NCBI RefSeq assembly: GCF_037975245.1 | Contig: NC_092564.1 | Location: forward strand, 8,653,984 to 8,717,983 | Direction of reading: 5' to 3' | Source of the DNA: Apostichopus japonicus | Lineage: Eukaryota > Echinodermata > Holothuroidea > Aspidochirotida > Stichopodidae | DNA: 64,000 bases | In this document: positions 1 through 12,890 of the stretch, in pieces | Position numbering within the stretch: position 1 is the stretch's first letter | Layout: each line of letters starts with the position of its first letter | Notes under the pieces: generated by a model | Databases searched by the model: none | What the model saw: only the letters and a program-made list of their open reading frames with translations | What the model was told of the DNA's origin: nothing | Made by a program: the position numbers and the translations under genes

Positions 1-171
1 CATTTTTATTTTATTTTGACAAAGTTTAGTCATTAACTCCATAGATTTGCTGTTAGGCCTTCAAAATAAACTGCTGCATTGATTTTCCCATTCTTGTAAG
101 TTGTTACTTATAAAGGTAAGTATTGCAGGATGATATGGGGTCATTTCTTTAAACTTGTTTTATTTACTGAC

Positions 172-312
172 CTTAATCAGAGAGATACCAAATGCTGTCT
201 TCTTGATATTACCAGAAAGCTGACTGCAAACCTTCGGTACAAACTGATGAGGGAGCACCCATACAAGAAGATCTGCATCCCTAGCAGCATCAGCTACATC
301 TGGAACGGCAAC
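172..312 (-). CDS. GPD1: GPD1 coding exon 3
   Basis: 141 nt (47 codons), acceptor CAG at 315-313 and donor GTCAGT at 171-166. Encodes [23 protein letters not shown] and GISLIK, the NAD-domain segment of the family. The next exon lies off the left edge. Confidence 0.93.
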
Positions 313-3300
313 CTGATGAAGAGAAAGAAAAGAGTGAGATGCAGGGTCTGGGTTTGGGGTAAAGAAATTGATTGAGGAGGGGAGAGGCAAGTTGTGTACA
401 AAGCTTGGAGATGGGAATGGGGATGACAGGGAATCGCAATTGAAACATAAAAGAACCAACCATGTGCACATTTTTACAAAGTTAATACTGCTATCACTAA
501 ATGATTTAAACACACTGTTGAAACTGGATGGAACAAGAAGCCATCGAGCCAAATTATGCCCACTGCATATTCTTCTATACACACTTACACAGTACTTAAG
601 TTTATGATAATTGAAAACTTTGAAACCCGCAGCTGGTATGGATAACATTAGCCAAATAACATCCACATAAATCATGTGTGGCATTGGGATTAAGAGTTTA
701 ACATTATCATTAACATCAGCAAAGCATATGATGAAGGTGGCAGAGCATCAGTTACTGTAGAATCACGTACAGTATTGACAGACAGTATACATCAGCGTGT
801 GCAGACATGAACATGGGGGGGGGGGGGAGGGGCTGATATATCAGTACTTATTTCATCCTTGAGAGGAATGCAAAATCTTCACACACACAGACACACACAC
901 ACACAAACTAAAGACCTACATTCTAACATACTTAAGGTTGCCACATGTGGTGAAAAAAGAAAAAAATATTGAGCATTTAAAGGTTAATACGGCTGTATCA
1001 TAATCATACTACTGTTCACAATGTACAGCACGGTGGTGTGAATGAAGCATGGAAACACTTCCTTTGGTCAATGCAAAAACTAGTGTTATACCACATTTGT
1101 TCAACTCGCATTTCTCCCAGAGAATATGTCAATACATTGCATGTTTAAACGGACTGTATGCTGTACGTCCTGTACTGTACAGTGGTGTGTACGAATTATG
1201 CGCCACAGAATGCATGCTGGAAATGCAGACTTAGCAATTTGCAAACACTTCATATAAGCTGATTTGCTCAAATGATTTACTAACTGCCCTATCTCAAGAT
1301 AACATATCAACAAACTATTTGACAAGTTTAGTTTGCTATTTGATTGGTTTTTGACTAACAATTAGGTCTCAACAGGTACTGATAACAAATGACTTTTCAG
1401 GGAGATTATCTAAAGGAAAATCACAGTACACCATGATAGCAAAACAAATCAATTGTATTTTGGATAGCATACAACGGGATGTACACAGTGTGCACTCTTG
1501 CAAAACTCGCTGTACATATCGGTTGTAACACACACAACAACATGTACAACTCTGGTTACCTACATGATAATATTGGGGAATTTTCTCTAAGTTGTTACTT
1601 CAAAATTGATCAGCAATCTGTGAGAAGTATCCCCTTCTATCTTTTATCCTGCGTCAAACATAATGCTACCATAATACCCCTCCCCCACCCCACCCCTTCC
1701 TATTCAACCCAAAGAAAATTCCAATGTCAAAAAACGTCCCATATATTGCAACTGTCTGTTTTGAGTACACCTGACATAGACAATCACCTATTACAGTACA
1801 CAATCACCTTCATGGTACTTGGTCGAGGGTTTCACCATCATAAGAATTGCTTTGCATTGCATCAAACCCTACAATGCTGGCTAATTGTCTCCAGAAAGCT
1901 TTATAAAATCATCTAGAGCATAACTGGATGTCTTGAAGGACATTAATAACCAACCAACTTTGAGGGATATTAGGGGTCGACCCACACATGTATGCCATGT
2001 TGGCCTGTTCTGCATGCTTTATTCCTTATGTCAAAAAACAGCTCCCTCATACTCCACATCTCTTCCCTCACCCACCACACCTTTCCTCACCCACCACCTT
2101 TCCTCACCCACAACACCCACCCTCTCCCCCATTCTCAAGTCTTTTAGAATACTAGGGCCCATGGAATTCAGGCAAGGCAAGGCCTTCAACTATGCGGTGT
2201 GCTCAGTAATCAAGATTCATCACCAGTTTGACCTTCAGCTGTGCTTCACAGTGCCTTCAGCTGTTAACTAGTATTAGGTATGTAGTTGAACCAGGGAGTT
2301 GTTATAACAACTCCCTGGTTGAACATGTATCCACTTTTAGCATGTAAGGCAGCAGGTGTTTCCTCTTTCAGTATATGGTACAGCTGGCAAGGTGATGCAA
2401 ATTAAATAATCTTTGTGTCATTAGTACAGGATACTGTTTATATAGTTAACAGCACTGCTTATTGTATGTGAAGATACAGCACATGTATATATGTGTGCTA
2501 CAGTAATTGCCAATACCACAGTACCATTCATGTTATACTATACTATGTTGTACTATACAAATAAGAGCATACTGTAAGTTGCATACACACTCTTAAAAGG
2601 AGTGAAGAATTCGCGCACAAAAGAAACGTCTGATGCCGGTAATCTGACCTAGTTTCAAATGAGGTGTAACAGAAGTGTTAGACACCACCATCGATCCCAG
2701 AAAATAGTACACACACAGCTTGCTACAGTCGGTAATAAGACACCAGTGTTCAGTCAATACATACAGGCTGCGGTCAATACCCACAACACAGTGTACATAG
2801 CAGCGATGGACATCTCAGATAAAAGATAACAAGGTATCACGTTTCATTACTGTCTGCATTTTGTAGCGACATGAAAAAAATTTCACTTGCAAGCACTGGA
2901 AAGTTAACTTTTTCAGAAGGCGGCACGTGGTTTGGACTAGTCTTCAATGCCTTTAATGACCTGAAAGGTGACTCAATAACCTTTACATTGCAAGGATACA
3001 GTAAAGAGTACAGTGCAGTAAAACACATAACCACAATATGAATACATATTCCCATTAAAGCCATGTACCTTTTCGCTCATCATTATGGTTTTCACATTTT
3101 CACTATGAAATTAAGGACCATGAGCTTCATTGGTCACAGACATACATGTATGGTACAGTACATTAGGTGTGATGAGCATCATGTATATGGGATGACACCA
3201 CTCTACAGTTTAACTGGTTGACGAGCAACATTACAACCAACGAAAAGCTGCAAGTTAACTACAATTAAGCAATTCCAGTTGATGAGAAGATCCTTTGTGA

Positions 3301-6300
3301 AGGGGCGTTTGTGGATAATTGAAAGTTTTGGATTAGTCAATCTTGACCTATGTGGATGGCTCATCTATTGTAGATGTGGTATAAAGTCAATCATTTTGTT
3401 TGACTTGTCAAAAGTTCTTGCTGTCGGAGGAGGAGGAGGAGTAGGAGTCGGAGGAGGAACGAAGTAGAAATTAACATCTTCAAAACTCTTACCACATTCT
3501 CTGGTAATTTGTAACCAGGAAGATATTTGACATTTTCATGGTCGGTGTTGATGATTTCTGTCAACTTCCTGCCATCGACCATCTCCTCGAATACCCACAT
3601 GTTCACTGTGTTGTCAAATTCATCATACTTGGCAGCATTTTCACCGATGATGCGTGCAATGGCACTTCCCCTGGAGGAAAACAATGAAAAGATGTATAAT
3701 GACAGAACAGACGACAGTACTAATTAACCTTCTCATGCGTGGTGTCTACTCTGTATCTTTTGTCCAAGGGCTAGTTGAGTATGGAAGGTATCAAACTCAC
3801 AGGCATACAAAATTTAACTGGCAATGTAAGGATTAATATGAATTCATAGTAGATGGAAACTTGTTTTTATCTGATTTGATGATTATTTAGAATTATTAAA
3901 TTGTCATTTCAAGCACACACTTTTATCAAAGGCAACTCTTCATACAGGAGAGGTAAACATGCCTTTGAACCCATTCTACATTGCCCGAGACATCCAAGGG
4001 TAAATGGCAAATACAATGCATCTTTCTAACACTGCTAGTAAAGTACATTAATTTGCTTCAATCGTACAGCAGCTACTAACAGGAGAAAAATTTAGAGTTC
4101 AAATTTTGTGTAGCAGGTTTGAATTCTCTGAAGTTTGTATCCTATAAAATACTACATGGTAGTGGTATGATTATTCCTACTGTGTAAAGGACTGCTGCTT
4201 CACCTTTGGACCTGTATAGCAATTTGACCATTTTGAATCATTTTATGATATGCTATGCTGGTTATTTAATTCCCTGGCATTACCGTACACTTTCACAAAG
4301 ATTTTTGTAGGCTTGGGTGAGTTAATCGACTCCTATTCGGGATTCACAATTCCTGGCACTTAGAAGTCGAGTAACCAATCCCGCTCATTTGGGGTCAAGA
4401 CTTTAAAGCCTTTCTTGAAATGTAATATTACAAATAATACGATCGTTGATAAATGACAAAGAAACTTTACTTGGGAAATTAAATTACGCATGAAAGAAGC
4501 TACAGTAGGTCCAGTGTATTATGCTTTATAGCCATTACTGTCATATGGACTGACCGTATCTATAGGCATAATTCCAAATATTTTGTAGTCAGAGTGGCTA
4601 AGTCCTACGGCAGTGGAAAGTCAACTTCAAAATGTGGCCCAAGCTTAGCTTGTTATAAAATAAGCTGCAGCAGCTATGGCTTTATCTCCTATCAACATGT
4701 GCATGTTGCAGGCAATGGATAGAGATGTACTAATTATAGTAATGTATAATGTGCCAGTCACTGGATAGAGATTACTACTTACAGTAATCTATAATGTGCC
4801 AGTCACTTGCATGGATTAATTCATTTCAATGGTTGCAGACAATGCTTCCCTTCCCTTCTATCAGCTTACAGAGCTTCATCCTAACAGCAACATCCCATAT
4901 TCCTGGGGACTAATCAATACAGATGTCTGAACGTTCCTTGGTAGGGAAACAATAGTATTTTTAACCACAGAGAATGCAATGTAGCATATCATATCTATGT
5001 GTACCGTTTCAATGGAATGAGATAAAATGTTGAGCATTCAGGTTCAGCACACATGTTGACTATAACATATTGGCAGACAGACAGACATATGGGTACTGTA
5101 CTACTGGGAAAGACTGTCTGACAAACATCTGAGTACTTTCTGCCTTGTAATACAGTTTATACTTGAATGGCACTTGGTTTGTGAGACCATGGAGGTCTGT
5201 TTATAGCTCCATCGTGAGACCTCTCACTGAACCTACTGAGCAACTACTGTATTACTGTATTTGCCCCTAAATTATATATTGTGACAAATGACAGGCGTCC
5301 TTATGATTCAAGACATCTGTTTTGATGATAATGAAAAAAAATAACAGAAGTAAACCCCTTCCAGCAGTTACTTGCCTTTAAATACATTACATATGCATCA
5401 TAAGAGTAGTTTGCAAGCTAACCCTGGCTGAAGTTAATACTACAGATGGAGAGCAGTATAAATCTAAACAGAGTCAGTGCTTACATGGTTTCATGACAGG
5501 AATCATGTGACATAATACCACAATGATATAAGAAAGACAGAGGGACATTGTTTGTTGTCAGTAATTATTTTGCATGCTCACTCTAAAACAAAGTGCTGAA
5601 TTTGCATTTGTAATAGTTAACCTCATGAGATCCATTTGATATTTTGACCTCTGCTGACCTTTGAACTCCACCCAAAATAATGTTCTTGTACTCACTGTAA
5701 GAAAGACACATGCCAAGTATGAGCTTTGTGATGTGACCTATTATGGGATATCATGTTTACAAGCTTTTGTTTATAAGGCTTTACAGAGTGTAGACTTCGA
5801 TGACCTTAAATGACCTTTGACATCCACCAAAACCAATAAGGTTCTTGTACTCATTATAAGTAAGCCACATGCAAAACAAAGTTTCCTATTTGGCGATATC
5901 ATGTTCGCAATGATTTCAGGTTTTGACCCCTGGTGACCTTCAATGAACTTTGACCTACACCAAGTTGTGAAAAACTTAACACTAAGTAAGGCTATTCTAC
6001 CATGCATAGGAGCTCATTTGGTGTTTAGGTTCTGGAGATATAGCATTTTTGAGATTTTTACATTTTGCCCTCTGCTGACTCCAAATTAATTTTGACTTTC
6101 CCCCAAAACATCAACTTGTACTGATTATTGGGAAGCCACATGTAAAATGTGAGAACATCTTAGGTTACCTATCTTGAGATATCATGTGTACTATCCATGT
6201 CATCACATACACACAGACACACATATGAACATATATTGCCAACTTGACTGCATAAATTAATTACTTGCCTGCCTATGGCGAAAAACCAAAGAAAAATCAC

Positions 6301-9300
6301 CTTTGTCCTTGAGTGTATTTGCTCACTTTGTTAGTACAGAACCAGCAGCTTTGAGTTCTTAATATTTGTTGGGTACACAGAATTTAGAAAACTCAAATTA
6401 GGTTGAACACTAGTCATATACACTGTCTCCTTATTCCATCAGACCCTGACAATACATTTATACTAATTATACATTTTTGGCAAATGATTAATACTGTAAT
6501 TTTGTTGTCAATAAAACGAACCAGGTGTTCTGATTTCAAGCTTGGCAATATTTGCATATTTTGGGTGGGCTGGTTGTCTGTTTGTAAAATGTTGTTGGCT
6601 TACAATGAAACATTTGCTCAATGTCAATGTAACATTCAGGTATAGTATTCAACACTGTGGCACCATACAGGGTTCTGAGTCTATATGGGCTACAGTAGCA
6701 TCTGACATTCTCTCCTCTCGTTTGTGTAACGCTCAAGTTGTAAATTTATACTTGCAGGTAGTGATACAGTATGTAGGTAGTACATCAATGGTGACGAAGC
6801 ACTCTTGTATATGGTGCACATTACAGTATGTCCTTCTGGAATCTATATAGAATCCAACAAGCTTTAAGTTCACTTGAGAAGCACAATGGAATGTGACAGT
6901 CAACCAAGCCTGTGTGTACATTGAATAAATAAAGAGAGACATGAAAAATGTGGCTGTATCCATGGATCATCATCTTAGTTACAGAGTCAGCATACTAACA
7001 ATGTAGGCTACATACTACATACATACACACACATTTTTTGTACACACACGTGTGCACATATGTAATATGGTATCCTGCAACGTGTACTCTTATGAAACAA
7101 TCTAATCTGGAGGTTCCACAACCTGCTCTGAATGACTGTACATTGGGACATTACAGTCCCGCACAGTACATACCAGAACACTGTCACAAATGATCATTAC
7201 TTTGATGCACTCTCATTCCCACAGTCCTGAACACATAACATATCAGTTGTTTTGTCCGGGATAACACGGCAAATTGTAATTGTAGTCCGGGTTATAAAAA
7301 AACTAGATTATAAAATATAAACTTTTCATACATAACAGTGTGGAAATTTTTGTAAAAGATCTGATCACTCCCTTTTGCAGTGAATTTGTGTTATCGAGGA
7401 GGAGGTTCCGACATTTTGTAATGTTTTATGTCTGCGTACCATTGTTAAATTGTCCACATACTGTAGGGGCTTATTAGCCTACTTATTTATGATAGAATAC
7501 ATTGACATAAAAGATGGACAATGCACACACTATATATTGCATAATAACCTACTACTGCAACACTGATAAGTCTTATGGCCCCCAGACCACATACAAAATT
7601 TCACTATGGCACTTCAAGATCAATTCATGCCCACTCCTCACCATTTGGCTTCACCTCTGTAGCCTATAATATTAAGTTTGCTCTCAAGATCAGTACCAGT
7701 GAAAGTTTCAGAATGAACTTCTGTCAAAGAGTACTAATCAGTTACATCAACATTATTTAAATCTCATCAGTGCAATTGACCAGTCTGAAAAGGAAATAGT
7801 CTAGGGTACAAAAGATCATTGACAAGTTGATGAATGGAATGTTAACGTAATTAAACCAGATGGCAGGGTGGCCTCTTGAAATAAGTGCTTCCGAATGATC
7901 GTAACAATATAACATTTTGCTGGTATAACAGGATAGTTCAAATTGTAATGGCACTTTAGCTCTACAGTAAAAGCATGGTAAGCTATGTATACTGCTTTAG
8001 GCTGTATGGAAGCTAAATGCAGATGGAAAACCTTTCCTAAGTTTCCTTGCTACAAAAGGCTTCTTTGATGAGAAGATTCCATGCATGACATATGACACAA
8101 GTTCAATTGGTCATGACTCAGGTTCACCTAAGATTAAAAAGCATGACTCACTTGTTTAATGTAAAATTTCAAAAATTTAAATTGTCATCCTCTGATACAA
8201 TGGTAACTTGACAAAACAATGTGAAACAATAACAAATATTGAATAAACCATTGTCACATTGTTCTCATCACAAGACCAATGTCTATATAGTCAACATATA
8301 TTGTAGGTTATAATCTAAGATTTTCACACATGCTTTATACTGTAATGATTCTGAAAGGTAAACAGACCTAGTAACCTACTGTACAGGGATTGATTGGTTT
8401 AAAGAAAGACCGAAGTCTAAAGTTTAAAAGAGCTTAAAAATACATCATGTAGAAAGCAACTTAAGGACATGGATGGGGTCGGATATAATGAGGGGCGGTG
8501 GTATAGAGGGCAAGGAAGAGCCGGCTGTTAAAAGAGGTGGTATATTGGTTTTATTCATTTTTAAAGAGAACCCCCAAAATTTGGTGCAATTTATAAAATA
8601 GACAAGGAATTTGTATGGGTTATGGGCGGATGCAAGTGTTTTAGTATGTTTTTCTTGGGTAACATGGATGGTGTCGGATATAGAGGGATGTTGAGGTAGG
8701 GAGGGCAAGGAGAGCCTGCTGCTGAAAGGGTGGCATATTGGTCCGATTTTAAAAGAACCCCCACCATTTTCTACAATGTGAAACATGTAGACAAGGGATA
8801 TGATCGTGATGAAATGTGAACACATGCAGTTGCAAAAATAATAGCTCCAGTGGGGTAATCTGTTAAGTCGGAACTCTTATGAAGCACACAGACTACGGCA
8901 AATTGTGTGCAATTCTTCGCTCTCAATATAGTGTATTATGTGAATTGTCTCTGACAATAGTTTCTAAGTATCTTTCAAAAGTTTCAGAAGATTTTCCACT
9001 ATACTATCCCCTTAAACAGAATGTGAAATTTTTCTTACGCTCACAGGCACATTCATAATATCCAACCCAACCTCGGTGAATCCTCAGATTTAAAGAAGGA
9101 AACAACTGTGCCATTGTTCAAGTGTTTCCAAGTTATACAAGTATGTGGTTCTTTCTCTCTTATTTCCTTCCAGTATACATGTAAAATTTATGGAGAGGAG
9201 TCATAAAATACCCCAACAAGAAGAATCACCAATACAAAAGGTGATTTTTTTTAAGATGATAGGATATCATATCAAATACATTTACACATACAAAAGTTAA

Positions 9301-9761
9301 TCCATAAAACGATATAACAAATGGACTTCAACAAACAGTCCAAGAATAACTAGTAATATAAAAGGGGAAACAAAAGTAAAGATGGTAGGATATCATTTAA
9401 AGTTAGGCTAGTATAACTAGTATTAGTATTAATACTTCAGGGGCCTGTTTTCAAAACCTGCTAGAATTCCGTTCGGCTAGTGTTAGTATATTGTCAAACT
9501 CAGCTGGGGCCCAGTGCTGGGCCTTGACCATACCCAGGCACTACAAACTGTACAATTACACAGTTATAATACAATAGGCTTAGCACTAGTACAGCGCGTA
9601 TTGAAGTAGTTCTAGTATTACCTAGTTTACGGACCTAACACTTCATTCATGAAAGCTTACAACAGCTAAAACGGAACTTTGAATTTCAAATATAGGCAAA
9701 TTATTGAAACGTAGTGTATAAAAACCAACCAATTTCCGGATCCGATAATGCACACCTTCAT
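172..9761 (-). CDS. GPD1: Glycerol-3-phosphate dehydrogenase [NAD+], cytosolic; 5' part of gene (3 coding exons)
   Basis: Interconverts dihydroxyacetone phosphate and sn-glycerol 3-phosphate with NADH in the cytosol, supplying glycerolipid synthesis and the glycerophosphate shuttle. Join 9730-9761, 3493-3670 and 172-312 (minus); phases fit exactly and give 117 uninterrupted codons. The product starts [16 protein letters not shown], holding the Rossmann motif GxGxxG at residues 7-12. Exon 2 carries MWVFEE and the HENVKYLPG segment; exon 3 carries VAVPDV and PHQF and ends at GISLIK. All of these are family hallmarks. The substrate-binding C-terminal two thirds lies left of the window. The start is the only ATG in phase just before the Rossmann strand; the N-terminus is a few residues shorter than I recall for mammals. 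GPD1L is an alternative name in vertebrates; an invertebrate gene need not be assigned to either. Confidence 0.93.
2285..2324. repeat. 40-bp spacerless palindrome
   Basis: The arms meet at GTTA|TAAC (2304/2305). Each arm is 20 bases (core AACCAGGGAGTTGTTA) with a single mismatch four bases from the outer end. It lies in GPD1 intron 2 and is not obviously part of a transposon end. Confidence 0.9.
2593..2956. mobile_element. MITE copy 1 (TTAA-flanked family)
   Basis: About 364 bp, bounded by TTAA at both ends, with imperfect terminal inverted repeats (TTAAAAGGAGTGAAGA at the left; TCTTCAATGCCTTTAA at the right). The interior is shared with the copies at 11262, 18499 and 19262. There is no coding capacity. 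A TTAA target suggests piggyBac-type mobilisation, which is inference. Confidence 0.8.
3493..3670 (-). CDS. GPD1: GPD1 coding exon 2
   Basis: 178 nt with acceptor CAG and donor GTAAGA. Encodes [13 protein letters not shown] through HENVKYLPG to KLPENV, which covers the first Rossmann helix, the second strand (MWVFEE) and the following loop. It enters at phase 2 and ends on a complete codon. Confidence 0.93.
5625..6192. repeat. Degenerate tandem repeat with TGACCTTTGAC-like motifs
   Basis: About four diverged units of 115-150 bp. Each begins near a 'TTTTGACC...TGACCTTTGA' block, continues with 'TTCTTGTACT...' and 'GCCACATGC', and ends near 'GATATCATGT'. It lies in GPD1 intron 1. Confidence 0.7.
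8467..8812. repeat. Two-unit tandem duplication (period about 195 bp)
   Basis: The units start at about 8467 and 8662 with ACATGGATGG(G/T)GTCGGATATA and share an 'AGAGGGCAAGGA...' block, then 'GGTATATTGG/GGCATATTGG' and 'AACCCCCA'. They are diverged, so the duplication is not recent. Confidence 0.75.
9730..9761 (-). CDS. GPD1: GPD1 coding exon 1
   Basis: 32 nt: ATG at 9761-9759 encodes [10 protein letters not shown] plus two bases of the Trp codon, then donor GTTGGT. The missing base comes from exon 2 (acceptor CAG at 3673-3671), giving NWGSAIA without a break. The exon is too short to appear as an ORF. The donor is weak by consensus, but phase and protein match leave little doubt. Confidence 0.88.
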
Positions 9762-10249
9762 GTTGTAGGTCGTTTGGAAGAAATTCAGCGTCTAATAGAA
9801 GGATATTCGTCAGCCTCGGTAGTGCAGCAGTACGCAAATTACACATGTACAGAAAGTACAAGCATGGGTCCGGGAATACCGTATGATTGAGTTGTGTGCG
9901 TACGTACACAAAAATCCTGAACAGTCGTGTCATACCATGCTTCTGCATGACAAATAATTCTCACATAGTATAAGAGTACTGCATATTCATTTCACGTGGT
10001 AAGGTGTAGATGGAAAACCGCTGGAAAAGGAAAATATTATTCACGATACAAATAATCATGCGTTGAGTCTGGTGATGTATTCTTCGATAGTCGTGGCACG
10101 TGGGTGACATGGAAATGTCAACGTCTCTGCACTTAACATTCTGTCTACATCATGGATGGGACACAGGGAAGTGGGGCAACTGCAGGTCAACTTCAGTGTG
10201 ATTTGGGAATAACAAACGCCATGAAGTAGGTCTAGTGGCGTGCGCAATG

Positions 10250-10640
10250 TGAGGGGCAGTGGACAGTGGCGTAGGCGCCGTAGGAAGGTATACTTTTGAG
10301 TGTGTGTGTATGTGGGGGGGGGGTGGCTTAAGACTGATGGCCAGCCCGGGGAGGGGTATAAGTGGGGGTGTCTTTTTTTGGCATTTCCAGGTGGCCTCAG
10401 ATGCAATTTGGTGCAATATAGTACACTTCAACACCCACTCCTTTTTGTAAATAATTTTGCATTTTCAACCTGGCCTTAGATGCAATTTGGTGCTCAAAAT
10501 GAGATTTTTTTTCTCATTCGGAAATGAAAAAGGGGTTTTCTGACTTGCGAGGCGGGGAAAGGAATGATATTTCCGCCCCCATATTTTTTACTGGGGGGCT
10601 GGCGCCACTCAGCCCCCCCGGTTTCTATGCCCTTGGCGGT
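10250..10640. mobile_element. Degenerate repeat patch, G/C-tract rich
   Basis: Includes the phrase ATGCAATTTGGTGC twice (near 10400 and 10480), G tracts, and partly inverted ends (AGTGGCGTAGGCGCC near 10264; TGGCGCCACTCAG near 10600). It looks like an old non-autonomous DNA element; the borders are uncertain. Confidence 0.4.
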
Positions 10641-11261
10641 GGACCCCCACCACATACCGTTAGTCGAGGAATGCACCATTTTCTGGGGGGAAAGAGGCCA
10701 ATCCCATTCACCCTACAAAGCAAAAGGCTTCAATGACCGAAGAGTAGCATCCCTTCGTTTATTCATTATAAATTCCTCAAGGTCCAGCTAAAATGTTTAG
10801 TACCTACCTTATTCAGTCTAGGTCATGTTTGAATGCTTTATTATCAATAAGCACAACATTATGTTCAGGACTACTTATGACCTAAATTATATTATAATGC
10901 CTCAGAACGCACCAATTTACTTCTAATTTTTTTTTCTTTTTCGGATGGGACAACCAGACCTCCCCCTCTACATGGTAGTCAGCTTCAATAACCAACCCAG
11001 CAGCAGCACCCCTCCTTATAAAATACTTCATTAGCATCTGATCCCTGCCATAAATATTCAGGCCACTACCTAAATGTGTCAGAGTGGGTAGGAAGGGGGA
11101 GAGGGGGGAGGCTTTTGGACTTTTATTATTTATCTGCACTATATTTCGTTTATAGCTACTTACATGACTTAATTATAATATGCCTAAGAATGCATATTAT
11201 TCAAAACATTCAAAACAATAGATTGAGAAATAAAGCAAGAACAAAACTTTTTGTTGTCAGT

Positions 11262-11629
11262 TTAAAGGTTGTGAATTAAGACTCACCAAAAAGAAAAGTC
11301 TAATGACTGTAATTTGACCTAGTTTCAAATGAGGTGTAACAGAAGTGTTAATCATAACCATCGAACCCAGAAAATATACACACAGCTTGCTACCGTCAGT
11401 AATTAGACACTAGTGTACAGTCAGTACATACAGCTACGGTCAATACCCACAGCACAGTATACAAATGATACAGTGATAGACATCTCAGGTCCAGCTAAAG
11501 ATAACAATAAAGGTATCACGTTTCATTACTGTCTGCATTTTGTAGCGACACAAACAAAACGTCACTTGCAAGCAACAGAAAGTTTCAGATGGGCGCACGC
11601 GGTTTGGGGCGAGCCTTCAATGCCTTTAA
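11262..11629. mobile_element. MITE copy 2 (TTAA-flanked family)
   Basis: Starts TTAAAGGTTGTGAATTAAG and ends GCCTTCAATGCCTTTAA. The interior matches copies 1 and 3 over its length (for example TGACCTAGTTTCAAATGAGG and CATTTTGTAGCGACA). The 176-codon ORF at 11413-11943 is an accident of this element and its flank. Confidence 0.8.
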
Positions 11630-12178
11630 TTAATTATTTGTATTCTATTTATTTATTTATCTTTGACCCATATTTATTTAGAGAGCAATACAAGGCAATG
11701 ACACCTAATGTAATTGGGTATGATCACCCAGATGTAGACAGTAAAGGCATTAGCCTTTGTTTTTGGTGCAGAATAAAACTGGCCCTTAAAATGAGGACAA
11801 AATTTGGCTTTGTCATCCACACCATGAGGGCTGGCTACATGTCAACTGTAATCCTCCCTCGGAATTCACATGGCAATAGCCACTGCCCTCACTTAAGTTC
11901 CTGGGACAAAATTCTACCTCCTTGTATGATCCCCAAACCATAAATAATTGCAATTCAGACAGATTATTTATATGTAAAACTAGGGATTTTCATTTTTATT
12001 TCTAGTTTCCATCGAATATTGTTGACAGGTTTGTGGAAAAGACTCAACTTCATCAACTGCTGAAATGGAGCAAATTTAGTCCATCCTCAAAATGGAGTAA
12101 TATGATGTAATCTCTCATCCAAAGTGGGTCCCCAAATGTAGTTGGCCACCTCCATAGATCTTCCTGAATCAGGGTAAT

Positions 12179-12375
12179 CAGGGGCGGATGCAGGATTTAT
12201 GACGGGGGGGGGGGTCTGACTGGTCCAGGCGCGCCTGAACGTAAGACTATCTAAGCGGAGCGCCACCATCGGTTGGCGCGGAGCGTACCAGAAAATTTTG
12301 GCTTTACAAACCCCCCCCCCCAGATGGCCGGAAACGGCACTTCCCGAGTATTCTAAGCTGCATGTACCTAGCCTG
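12179..12375. mobile_element. hAT-like MITE fragment
   Basis: Begins CAGGGGCGGATGCAG. The stretch around 'GCGCCACCATC..TTGGC', 'AGAAAATTTTGGC' and 'GGAAACGGCACTTCCC' matches the interior of the element at 14554-14854. The right end could not be fixed. Confidence 0.55.
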
Positions 12376-12525
12376 AAAATATGGATCTCATGTCTGCAAT
12401 TTCTCAATTGATGAGAAAAAAACAATCTATAAAATATGGTAATACATATCAGATGAGTTGAGATGATACAAAAATCATGCCTTTATCCCCCAATCCCCCT
12501 CCCGTTCCATCACCACTGTTTGATG

Positions 12526-12890
12526 CAGGGCCGGATCCAGTATTCTGGAAGGATGAGGGGTTTGCTCATGAAGAAATCGTTGGCACATCCTAGCAGCCTA
12601 CCGCTCTGCCACCTCACCACCCAAAAAAATTCGAACACCACCTCAATTTTGAAACTTTTCGGTCTGAAAATTGAGATTGTTAGGCATTTTTCGCACGTGT
12701 AGCACGCGTGCACACTATAGTTCATTTGACGGAAAAGACACACCTGGCTGACTTGTAAGGATAACCGCCCTTCTGACGTCCTACATGTTAAAAATTGGCG
12801 TTTTTTAATTTAATTTTTTTCTCTTTTTTTTCTCGTTTTTTTTTTTTTGGCCAAGAGCAGGGGGGTCCGGACCCACTGGACCCGCGCCTG
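12526..12890. mobile_element. hAT-like element with imperfect inverted ends
   Basis: The left end CAGGGCCGGATCCAG pairs with the right end CTGGACCCGCGCCTG (12 of 15 positions complementary). The flanking 8-mers GTTTGATG and GTAATAGG agree at only four positions, so a target duplication is not demonstrated. No transposase ORF. Confidence 0.5.

Larger units (their letters stand above)
313..3492. other. GPD1: GPD1 intron 2
   Basis: No coding sequence seen. It holds a G tract near 816-830, an (AC)n stretch near 881-905, a 40-bp palindrome (2285-2324) and one MITE copy (2593-2956). The ORFs inside show no codon pattern or family resemblance. Confidence 0.7.
3671..9729. other. GPD1: GPD1 intron 1
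   Basis: About 6 kb without coding exons. It contains a degenerate tandem repeat with TGACCTTTGAC motifs (5625-6192) and a two-unit duplication (8467-8812). The remainder is unique AT-rich sequence in which I see nothing specific. Confidence 0.7.

Noticed and set aside
160-684. 174-codon minus-strand ORF treated as one protein
   Set aside because: Only 172-312 is a real exon (GPD1 exon 3). The upstream part is intron read through a CAG acceptor, and the part after 172 follows a GT donor.
11413-11943. 176-codon plus-strand ORF, among the longest in the window
   Set aside because: Its first part is the MITE at 11262-11629 read through, and the rest matches no family. Explained by the repeat.
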